Below are positions 22,941-34,200 of a DNA stretch of 64,000 nt, piece by piece; the first letter of the stretch is position 1, and each line of letters opens with the position of its first letter. The stretch comes from Anisodus tanguticus (lineage: Eukaryota > Streptophyta > Magnoliopsida > Solanales > Solanaceae). Below the pieces are notes generated by a model. It was not told the origin of the DNA and made no database searches. It was given only the letters and a program-made list of their open reading frames with translations. The position numbers were made by a program, and so were the translations under genes. The stretch covers positions 1,543,001 through 1,607,000 of the forward strand of contig CM067550.1 of assembly GCA_034509755.1 (NCBI GenBank), given 5' to 3'.

Positions 22941-24190
22941 AAATGAGTACTATTAGTTTCTGATTCTAACTTAGAATTCGATAATGGCTAGAGTTTGAGC
23001 ATTCAGAGACTCTTCGGAAAAGCAAGGCACATGTGTGATTGTTTGTGGCACCTGTTCGACATTGAGGTAGGCTATTGTTTCCTTCTTGTAGACTCGATAG
23101 AAGTACGTAGTAGCTATAAGTATTGAGGGGTATTGGACGTGTTTGGGGGTCCCACCTTAGAGGTTGTGATGAACGCTTGAGTGGGTACCAGTGTGTAATT
23201 GTGATCATGAGTGATTTGGGAAATCAACCTTAAGCCGATTCTGACTGTTGTTATTTGAGCTTGTCGCCACTATCTAGGCTTGTCGCCATTACTTGACACA
23301 TTGTCCCTTGAGGGAGACTCAATATGTCTGGAAACACGTGTTGAGTGGGCTCATAGTCATGTTGATACTATAATCCTTGATTTGACTTGCTATACATTCA
23401 TCACTTTTGAACCTATATAGTATTAAATGAATTTTTAAACACTACAGATAAACCCTTCCAATTAGCACAGGCGAAATCAGGTTTAGTCCTTTAAATTCTG
23501 TATTATGCGTTACAACAACAACATACCCTTTTCGTAAGTGGAGTAGGCTCAACTCGTTTAAATTCTATATTCTAAATTAATACTTGTCTTGGACCAGAAA
23601 TATTATGGCATATCAAGTTTCTCCACGGCACAGTTTTCACATCTCCCCTTAAGCATCTATACATAACATATATCTTAATTTTGCCTTGCTATATTGTCTG
23701 TTTATGGACATTTAGATCTGACATGTGCTTCCTCATATTAAAAATCTTCCTTATCATCCAAGAAACACTTAGGTATCTCCATCTGATTTATATCTCCTCT
23801 CTTTATGTAATATGCATTGACCCAGGCAATTCATAGTTTCTCTTTGTTTTGACTGAGTGCACAAAACAATTTGCATAGAAACTTGTCAATCTATTTTGGG
23901 ACAAACTAATAAAGAAAGCATGATAATTTTTTTTGGAACAGAGGGAGTATAAATTAATGGATATGAGCAGAGTGAGCGTTTTGATTACGAGTTCGGCATG
24001 GATGAAATGGAGAAGAACCATTCAAGACTGGGATTAAGAGTGGTTTTGGGTGATGTATAATTCAAAGGGAAGAGGTGCAAGAAATAGACTACTTCAAGGC
24101 TAGCTTTACTGTAATGATTTACGATGTGTGAATTGAAATAAATGATAAGTGTATCAGAACAAGTTCAGGACTATAATTACATTCCCGAAG
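22941..24190. other. Intergenic, only repeat relics
   Basis: No gene seen. A short minus-strand relic of the TTG-tailed module (ACAACAACAACATACCC) occurs at about 23512-23530. A Stowaway-like right end occurs at 23893-23949 (GGGACAAACTAATAAAGAAA ... ACAGAGGGAGTA). Confidence 0.4.
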
Positions 24191-24191
24191 A

Positions 24192-24392
24192 CAATACTAA
24201 AAGGCAGCCCGGTGCATTAAGCTCCCGATATGTGCGGGTTGGGTGAAGAGCCGGACCATAAGGGTCTATTGTACGCAGTCTTACCTCACATTTCTGTAGG
24301 TAAGACTACGTACAATAGACCCTTGTGGTCCGACCTTTCCCGAACCCCGAACATAGCGAAAACTTAATGCACCGGGCTTCCTTTCAGTATTG
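24192..24392. repeat. Inverted repeat (94-bp arms, 13-nt loop) made of Au SINE sequence
   Basis: The left arm 24192-24285 reads the Au SINE 3' half on the minus strand; the right arm 24299-24392 reads it on the plus strand. Arms are equal in length and pair across an unbroken register to the loop 24286-24298. The pairing also includes flanking bases outside the SINE (CAATACT at the left edge, AGTATTG at the right edge). That points to one inverted duplication rather than two independent insertions. A transcript would fold into a long hairpin. Confidence 0.8.
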
Positions 24393-25080
24393 CCTGTAGT
24401 TAGAATAAATATTTGATATGTTTAGGCATTGCTAGTAGTGCTACTGGTAGGATGATGTTGTTGGTATTTCCGAGAGGGGTAGACTTGGTCATATCTCCCC
24501 TGATTTTGTAATTCTTCACCGATGGTTAATAATATATTTAATTACCAAAAAAAAGACATGATAATTATATAAGTGTTATTTAATATATTCTTTTCAAATC
24601 TAAAATTTATGTATTAGTTAAGGCAATGAACTTCATATATCAAATAGTTAAATAAAATAAAACCACATCAATTAATTTGAGTTGACCAACTTAGTTAGGC
24701 AAAAAAAAAAAAACAAACGGGTAACAAATATTATAGTTTTGTTATAGGATAGATATCTTCTGCTCAATTGATTTGCTATCTAAATTTTTACATTATCGGT
24801 AAGGATTCGATTCTCCATCTTGTAGTTGTAACTCCTCCCTCATTTCTCATTTTCCTATCCTTAATTTAAAAGAAAAAAAAAGTATTTTGACATGCATTTT
24901 ATTTAAGTAAAAAAAAAGTTTTGTGGGTGAGAAAAAAATTCACTTTAAAAATTAGTTTCTTTAATAAAAAAGTCATCTATTAAAAAAAAGTAAAAGAAAA
25001 GTAACAATAAAAGAAAATCCAAATCCAAACGTGCCCTAAGGTTGTGTGCTTAAAAGAAGTAGGGAAACCAAACAAGGAAA
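24393..25080. other. AT-rich intergenic sequence upstream of UTP20
   Basis: No coding sequence recognised; A-rich runs predominate. Confidence 0.4.
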
Positions 25081-25202
25081 ACAAGACCGCCTCTTCATCG
25101 TTAAACCCTTTGGTTAAACCTCTCTTAGCAGCAACTCACTCTACTTTACAATTTACGAGTTGTTGGGGGAAAAGGGTTTAAGGGTTTTGGAGTTCAAAAA
25201 AA
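25081..25202 (+). promoter_or_regulatory. UTP20 proximal promoter/5' UTR with telo-box-like motifs
   Basis: AAACCCT occurs at 25103-25109, and two AGGGTTT words (the complement) occur at 25173-25179 and 25181-25187, just before the ATG at 25203. Telo boxes of this kind are common in promoters of plant ribosomal-protein and ribosome-biogenesis genes, which fits the product. No clear TATA box is seen. The transcription start is not known. Confidence 0.45.
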
Positions 25203-28200
25203 ATGGCGACACATTCAGATGCCTACGCCGTTAAATCTCTCAACAAATCTCCTGGTTCCCGCCGTTTTACTGTAAGTTTTCTTTCTCTTCTAATGTCAAC
25301 TAACAATAAGGATTGCAACTTTAGTAGGCGTTTCTCCACACTTTATTTGGAATTTTGAAGTTGGACTTGTATTTGGTTATAATTTTTGCAAAGAATATTT
25401 GGTTGTTTGAACATAGTGTAAGTGAAAAAAGTTAAACAACATACCCGTTTGGCCATAAGAATTATTCACCTTTTCCGTAATTTTTTTTCACTTTTTTTTA
25501 AAATCAATGTTTGGCCATGAAGTTGTATTTGGAATTTGAAAAACAACGAAAACCTTTTTTCACAATCAAAACCTTGTTGATAAAAACATTTCAACAACAA
25601 AATATTATTTGCAAAAACTACGTCCAAACACAACTCCAACTTCGAAAATTCAAAAAAAAGTGATTTTTTTGGTTTCTATGGCCAAACGCTTACTTAGGTG
25701 TTTTTTCAAGAAGTTGTATTTGTAATTTTCATGGTCAAACGCTGATTGTCAAATAAAGTGAAAAAATTTTCCGGAAAAAAGTGAAAAATTGTCATGGTCA
25801 AACGGTCCTTCTAGTTTCCGAGGTTGTTATTACAGCTCTAGGCTGCACTTTGGGGGGGGGGGGGCAAAAATCAGTGTTAGTAGAAAAGGTCATGGCTTTT
25901 GTGCTTTAGGAGAAGTGTGAACTTCAAACAATGACTCGAAAAGTGGTCTGTCTAGATGACAAATGGTCTTTGGAATTTGACCTATATCGACATTGTATAT
26001 TGAATGCTGAAGTTTGTTATATTAAATTTTAATTTCATTATTATAGTACCTCCTCTGTCCCAATTTAAGTGTTTTAGTTTGACTGGACACGGAGTTTAAG
26101 AAATAAAGTGAGGTTTTTGAGTTTTGCGGTCTTAAATTAAAGATGTGTGCAGTCCTCTAAATTTTGTGGTCTTAATAAACTTGCCACATAGAATGTTGGA
26201 ATTGGAAGACTTACTAAATATAGAAAGAGACACTCTTTGGGATAGACCAAAAAGAAAATTAAGTGCGTGTTGCTTCAAAGAAGTGTGCCTTTTGATATTA
26301 CTGGCAAAAATAATAGTCAGGCTATTGGCATGTATGTTAAACCATTTAACTCATTATAGCAAACAGTTCCAGTAGTGTTATATATTCCTAGTCAACTAGT
26401 TCAATTTTGGCCCTTTGTTGATGTTTTCACATCTTACATGAATCAAGCAGTGAAAAATGCTCTTTGTTTCTACGCTTTATTAGGGGTCGTTTGGTAGGAT
26501 GTATTAGAGAAAATAATACATGTATTAGCTTTGGTTTTCTTAATCCCTTGTTTGGTAGTGTTTGTATTAGTTATACACCCTATTTAGGACTTATTCTTAT
26601 ACATAGTAATCCATAGTATTAGCAATACAATGGTTATTAATACATAGATAAGAACGATTAAAGACAGAACTGCCCTTAATACACCAAACCAAACAACGGA
26701 TAAGAAATAATCACATCATAACTAATCCCAGAATTACTAAGCCCAACATTACTAATACACCCTATTTAGTACTATTGTTATATACTTTACCAAATGACCC
26801 CTTACTGTCTTGAGGCGGCCTGAATATTTCAACTTATTTGCAGTTGCTTGTTCTTCTTCAATCATAAGATTTAGTCTCTATATCATATCTAACACTTTGA
26901 CTTACAGTCTAGCCTATTAAATGTGCAATTACTGAGAGCCTTTTTGCTAGTCTATGATGCAAAAAGTATGAAAAACATTAAGCGATATCTACGCCTAAAA
27001 TTTGTACATGAGCCCTTTCTACTCACTGTTGTTGCGCCTATGATTGTCAATTGTTTCTTTTCTTTTGTTGGGGTTGAATTTGTTGAGTTTTATGTATGGT
27101 GCAGTTCAAGACATTTTCGGAGCGGATTGAGGATGTTGACATTGACGTGTACAGAAATCTTGACCCTTTAAAAGCTGAGCCATCTGAAGGTTCCTCCTTC
27201 TTCTTGGACTGCCTTACGGAATGGAGAGTACGTATTTTCATATTTTTATTTGAGAATCTCCTTAACCTTAATGTAAAAAACGTCGAATATTTTTGGGAGA
27301 ATTTTTTTACAACTGTTTTTTTCCTTGTTGAATTGCATTAACTTTATATTTCAATGGCAGAGTGTCAAACTTTTTGGTTTTCTTAGAGTGACAGTTACAA
27401 GTCTTTTTTTTGGAGATTTTTATATGGGCTTGAACTTTATGTTTGTGAAAAAATGTCAGCAAAACAATTCCGTTAATGATGTCTTGAGAAATGAAAAGAA
27501 GCTCTCGTTTCACAAAGTTACCTAGAAAATTATGTTTTTGGATAGTGTTTACATCTTTTGTATTGAAGAAGATTCAAACAGTTCTTAAGGGTTCAAGCAC
27601 AATTTCTTTTCCTTATGAGTCTGTAAAACAAAACAAGGAAATGGTTGGTTCAGAGTTTTATAAGTTTCTCCATTGTCCTAATAGATTTGGACATGTGCAT
27701 GTGGATTTGGTTATAGTTTCAGTGTTTTTAAGCACCAGTTCAAGTACATTCAACTGTTAGACAAGTTTTAATGCAGTTCGCAAGAAGTACACATAGGCAT
27801 CACACCACGTTCTACACAGATATGTCTAAGCAAATGAAGAGTTCATGAAATATAGCTTCTGACTGCTTTGTCATTTGATTTTGAAGTTGGGTTTCACTAC
27901 TTCTGATTGTGCTTTTCCTACTTCTTAAGGATGTTTTTCTTTCTTTTTTGGATTTCCATTAATTCTCTTTTTCTTTTTTGGAAAAAATAACAGGAATTAA
28001 ACACTGCAGAGGATTTTATTTCATTTTACGAGGAAATATTTCCCTTGGTACAGACGCTACCGCAAATTATACTGCAGAAGGAACTGATAGTCGCAAATCT
28101 TCTTTCAAGATTGCACATGAAAGGGAGACTATCCCTTGAGCCAATCCTCGGGTATTTTGCGAACTTACTGGGTTCTTTTAAGGATGATTCACTTGGTTTT

Positions 28201-31200
28201 TGCTTTTGTTTTTCTTATGAACAGTACACCTTTCCTCTCTCTAGTTTTGGAAGTTGACCACCTCTTATAAAAAAGGGAAAAGTGTCATATTTGCCTTCCG
28301 TTAAAGTTTGAGGTCAAATATGCCTCCCTCCACGTTAGCAAAGTTGTCACATATGCCCTCTGTTGGACGGAGATCCACGTGGGCGCCCCACATGGGATCC
28401 ACGTGGAGGGTGGGACCCATCTTCCTCTTCTCCACCACGGTTCACCCACTGCTCGCCTTCCCTTCTCTCTCCTTTTCCCTGTTCTTCAACCACGACCCCC
28501 ATCTCCGGTAGAACACCACCATTGCGACGTCAGAAATAGCTCCAACCAAACCAACCCCAACAACCACAAACAAGCACTACCCCGCTCCCACCTTCGTCTT
28601 CAACAGCCACTACCGCCGCCTCCACCTCCACCGCCACACCAGCCACACCTCTTTTCCACCACTGCCAAACGACCTCTCTGTAAACCACTCCGACCTCCAA
28701 CAACCACCACTCCCACCTCCAACAACCACCGTCGACCTTCAACAAGAATTTGAATGAAACTGGAAAAATAAATGAAATTGAACATTGAGATATGCAACAC
28801 CAATGCTACAATAACAATTATAAAGCAATTATAGAATCACAATAGATTAGTCAGTGGCCTCAAACGAGACAAAAACAGATAAAAAATGGTGGTTCATCGA
28901 CACTAACAGTGGCAGAACAGAGGGAGGCAGTGGCGTTGGGGTTGTTGGTTCATCGAACAGTGGGGGGAAACAGAGGGAGTAAGGTATTTTGGTAGTGGTG
29001 GTCGGTTGGTCGGAGATAGTGGTTCACGACGGTTGTGAGAAAGACGGAGCAGTGAGAAAGAGAGGAAGAAGACGGTGTTGTGGTTGTTTGTGGATTTTTG
29101 TGGTTGTCGGACACCACCAGTCCTCACCCCACTCCGCTCTCTCGGCTCTCCCTTTGTTTCCCACCATTTTGCCGCTCCGGATTTGACCACCGGACGGCCG
29201 GCGACGGCAAACACCATCTCCGGTCAACACTACCAGATCCGCTGTCCTCACCACCGCTCCACGACCCCTCTGCTTTTCTTCATCTTCTTCGGCGAATTCA
29301 CGCTGCCGGAGTTCAAGACTCAAAGCACCACCAGCTAACCAACCCTCCTTTCTCATAACGCCGTCGATTTGCGCCACCTTCTTCTCCTCTTCTCCACCAC
29401 ATGGGTTATGGGGTTGACTTTTATTGGATCTTGAATAACCCTTTCAAATTTTTTTCAACAAAATTCAAGAACTGAACTTAGAAAAATTCAAGAACTGAAA
29501 TATGGTTGGAGTTTTTATTGGGTTTTCAAGGACCCCTTCATTTTATTTTTCTAAAGAAAATTCAAGAACTGAACTTGGGGCTCAAAAATGGGTGATGGGG
29601 TTGAGTTTTTATTGGATTTTTTTTTGAAGAGATTCGTTGCTGGTTTTACATGGTATTGAAACAGTGGACTTTTAGGAGTTCAAAGCCGTGAACGTGACGG
29701 TGGGAGAAGGGGAAATACGAACATGTAGGAAATATATATTCGTATTTTAACGGAGGTGGCGGTGGCTGGTGGAGGCAGCGGTGGTGGCGGTGGCTGTTGA
29801 AGACAAGGTGGGTCCCACCCTCCACGTGGATCCCATGTGGCATCCACGTGGATCACATGTGGCATCCACGTGGATCACATGTGGCATCCACGTGGATCAC
29901 ATGTGTCATCCACGTTGGATTTCCGTCCAACAGAGGGCATATGTGACAACTTTGCTAACGTGGAGGGCATATTTGACCCCAAACTTTAACGGAAGGCAAA
30001 TATGACCCTTTTCCGAAAGTTGGATGGCAAATATGACCCTTTTCCCTATAAAAAAAATACTAAAAGTAGATTCTTATTGACCAAATTAAGAACTTTTATG
30101 AACAGGGAAACTTATGTTCCTTGATTTGTTCCCATGTGAGTATAATCCCTTTGCTAGCGGTAAGAGCGTGGAGCATGATGTGCGGGTTAGGCTCGCTTCA
30201 CGAGTTTGAACCATGCCACAAACAAAAACCTAGTACTTAAGTGTAGTTATATACCAAGTTTCGAACTATGCGCCACTGGCCTCGGAGATTTCTCGGTTAT
30301 AAAAAACTAAAAAAGAAAGAAGAAAAATATTACTCCTTTGATTGTTTTGGAAGTGTAAATGTCACTTCGTTATCTGCTTCAGAATTATGTTAGGCTCTCA
30401 AAGCTCCTAAAGAGTTCCTTGAACTGTAAATTTTCATTCATCAATCTCCAGAAGCTAACTGCTAAACATGATCTTCTTCAGCAGATTAGGAATATTGGAT
30501 TTTTTCTAGCTTTAGAATTGAAAAAGGTTTCCTCTTATGATTCTTGCTATTGCTTTGCTATATATTATTGTTCCCCCCATTTTTTCATAGAGCACCAGAG
30601 ATAAAGTGCTTAACTGATTCTTTTTCCTCTTTATCATCAAGTCCCGTTATTGATGACTTATAGTTTTCTGTAGGTTGATTGCAGCCCTAGCTAGAGATCT
30701 CCTGGAGGACTTCTTACCGTGAGTGCTGCTTCTGTCTGTTTTTCTTGTTCCTTCATGCCGATGAACATCGTGGGGAACTGGGGATTGTTTAGCACCTTGC
30801 TTATAGTTTCGCTGCAGTAAAATTTGGAAAAAATATCGTCATTTCTGGGAAGAATCCCTAATATTGTTGCCCCTGCTGTCAGTTTTTCTTTCTTATCTTG
30901 TTTGGTTGTCTTTTTGATTTTATTCTTCTCATTTTGCGGGTCATTTTCTGTTGTAAATTGATACATTTCATTGGCTTCTGTTCGTTACTATGTTCATTTC
31001 AATTATTTGTGTTTCATTATCCTTGTTTTATATGTTCCCCTGTGCTTCATCTGTCTAATTCGATGATGTTGGGAATGGTAAAAATTCTTCTATATGAGCT
31101 TGAAGATGTTAAGTATCTGTGGGTGTGTGCCGATCAACTCTGTCCTAGTATTTCTACAAGTTTGGGCGTAAAGAACCTTTCAACAGTTTTATCCATATCT

Positions 31201-34200
31201 TTGTACCAGCTTATTCCACTATGGTCTAGTTCTTCTGTAAGTTTGTGCATGCAGAACAGTTTTTAGTTGTTCCTTTAAAAATTCTACTCATATTTTTGTT
31301 GCCAGCTTTCTCCAGAGGATTGCTGACTCTTTGGCGTGCCTTCTCAATAGTGGCGCTGATAGAGAACCAGATATAATTCAGCAGGTACTGGGTTTTCCTC
31401 AAAGTAATCTTTAGTATACCGACCTCAACATTATCTTCATATCAGACCTGAGTTCAATTCTTTGTTGTTTTGCAGATTTTCAAGTCATGGTCTTTTATTA
31501 TGATGTACCTGCAAAAATATCTTGTTAAAGATGTTGTTGATGTTCTAAAGTAAGTTTACCCTACTATCAAAGCTTCAATTGGCAGATGTGACTGTGATTC
31601 CTCTGCCAATTCAGCAGATCATACTTAAAAGTTGTTCCCTGTAAACATAAATAATTGGAGGTTCCACTTGTTTTGGGTGTTTGCAAGTAGCTTATCCCTC
31701 TCTCTTTCTCTCTGCACAGGGTAACAGTAAAATTAAGATACTATTCCAAGGAGTACGTCCACGAATTTATGGCTGACTCAGTATCATTCATATTGAGGAA
31801 TGCTCCTGTTAAGCAGCTTATAAAAGGTATTCTACCTGTGTGCCTGTCAATTTGTGTTCTTGGAGAAATTTCTATCCGTATAGATTTAGTTATGGCAAAA
31901 GAATATTTGACCTGTTTTAAGCTATCAGTTTCAAAATGTAATAATCAACTGTTTCTATGTCTTAGCTTCTTGTATCACTCCTTTATGACCCCTCTTTGGC
32001 ATTCAGCTATTTTCAGCTAAACAGTTATCATTGCTGTTAACTTCTTGAAACCAACAGGAGTGAGGAAGCTTATGTTTGAAGTTGCGAAGAAGCCACTGGA
32101 AATAAGAAAATCCGCTGTCAGTTCACTATTGTGGTACGTTGTGAGAGGAAGCTCCTCAAGGTTACACTCAAGGGCTGAACAAGTGTTACGCCTACTGATG
32201 GACAAGTCTCTGTTTACTATAGGTGATCAGTTCACAGGGGGTAAGCTCATCTACCATTGCGGCACTTTCTATTTTGTTGCCTGCAGAAAATTGGAAGTGC
32301 TAGCTCCGTATAAAATTGTGCTTAGATCTTTCCGTCTTCCATATTTTCAGGGTGGTAGGAATACAAAATGTACTGTGATTTACCTATGAGCCGGAGGGAA
32401 AAATGTCTAAAAGTGTATTATATAACATAAAATTCATCGTGACTTTAATCATGTGTGCTCAGTTCATATTAATGCGTTCTTGCTAGCTTATGGTTTTAAA
32501 TATTGTTTGGAGCAATGAAATTGTTAATACAAACCTTATAAGAAATGAACATGTTAATACAATCTGTCATATTGTTGGTTCTAACTTTTCCGTTTGACTT
32601 GTGTTCTTTGGAAAGTGTAGGTGCTGAGACCATTCTTGAAGTTCTTGTCCTAGCACTGCAGAGATTATGTGAGGAATTGGAAGCTACAGAGTTGGAGTTG
32701 ATGTGGGTTTGCTTATATGAGGAGATAACTGAGTGTGTATCTCAAGGCCACCTATTGCACCTTGGTCGCCTTTTATCCCTCCTTGTTTCTACCCTGCAAG
32801 TTAGTTACATTCAGAAAATTTCTGGTAGGTTATTAGTGTTGTCCATGTGTGTTGCCTCAGTACAGTATGAAATTGTTTTCTAAGATATTTTGCTTATTCC
32901 AGATTACCAGGGGGTGCTTCAATTGATCCAGTTACTTGTACAGACTTACTTTCTGCCCTATCCTACTGTGAAGGCAATTGATCGAACATCAAACATTGTT
33001 GACAAAGTTATGCAGTCAATGCTTTGCATTCTTGACGGTCTATATAGAGCTAATAATATTTCTACTCTCTCTTCTGTTTCAATGCAATGGGCTCCTGGGT
33101 TTGATTTGAGGAATAAGAGGTATTGCTTTCTTTTGCAAGTGTGAGCTTGTCTTCCAGGTGACACTTCTTGCTTGTTTCCCTAACAATTGCCTATTGTTGT
33201 AGTTTGCTGTCTTTTGTCAAAGATCTCCTATTGAAGGACCCTGGCATTGTCCATTTCTTCAGAGCTAGCATTATAAGGTAATGTCTCTTGTCCCTGACTT
33301 TGTTTTTACACATAATTCATGGATGAACTCTGGTTCCTTACTGGTTTTTTAATATTTCTCTCTTTGTGAAAGTTAATGGTTGCTAACCGATCTTAACCTT
33401 CGTGGCATTTCAGTGCATTAAATGATATGATAGAGATTTCAGAAGAAGAGGTTATATATTTGCTGCAGATCTTTTTTAAGAGTGTGCCGGTACAAGGACA
33501 TAGCTTCTTGGATGAGGTTCCAAAGGAGAAGCTTTCAAGAATTCACAATTTTCTCCGAGAAGCCATTGGCTGTTGGATTCGGCGTATACAAAAGGAACCA
33601 TTCTCTACCCAAATTGAAGAAAATGATTTAGCCATACTGTGGGGAATCATTGGCTGTTATCCTTATGTAGTAGGTGGTTCAGCGAATGAGTCATTGCTAA
33701 TGGACTTGGTTAATGCTCTAGATGAGCTTTTGAGTACTGAATCTGGTAAGACATGTTATTGAGATGAGTTAGATTCCTTAGGGAGAAACCTAGCTATTCA
33801 AAGTTCTATACCACCTTTGGCATTTGTAGGGCCAGAAATTACAAATATTTCACACACCAAATGCTAAAATTTAGTTGGGGAATTTTGTTCCGTGATATGG
33901 ATCTTTGTGCCTATATATGCTGGAATAGGTGAAATCTGTTTCTAAAAGAAAAGAATCTCGATGACCTTGTTGTTGTGACCTTTTCCTCCCCATGTATAGT
34001 GAATTTTTTGTCACAAACTTATTACATGTCTCTCTTTCTGACTGCGCTTTATGTGCTAGCTGACATTGCTGGGCATCCCAGAACTACCTGGCAGAGCTTG
34101 GTTGGTGCTGCGTTGGGTTCTTATTGTAAGTCACTGGCCAATCAAAAATCCGGATGTGATGATTCTGTCATAAGCAGGTTCTTGGATCTGGCTAGAAAGC

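Noticed and set aside
28379..29377. Several overlapping open frames of 90-124 codons on both strands in the GC-rich interior of the intron-3 MULE
   Set aside because: They are low-complexity Pro/His/Thr or Gly/Val frames in CCA- and GGT-rich DNA, overlap each other on both strands, and have no recognisable domain or splice context.
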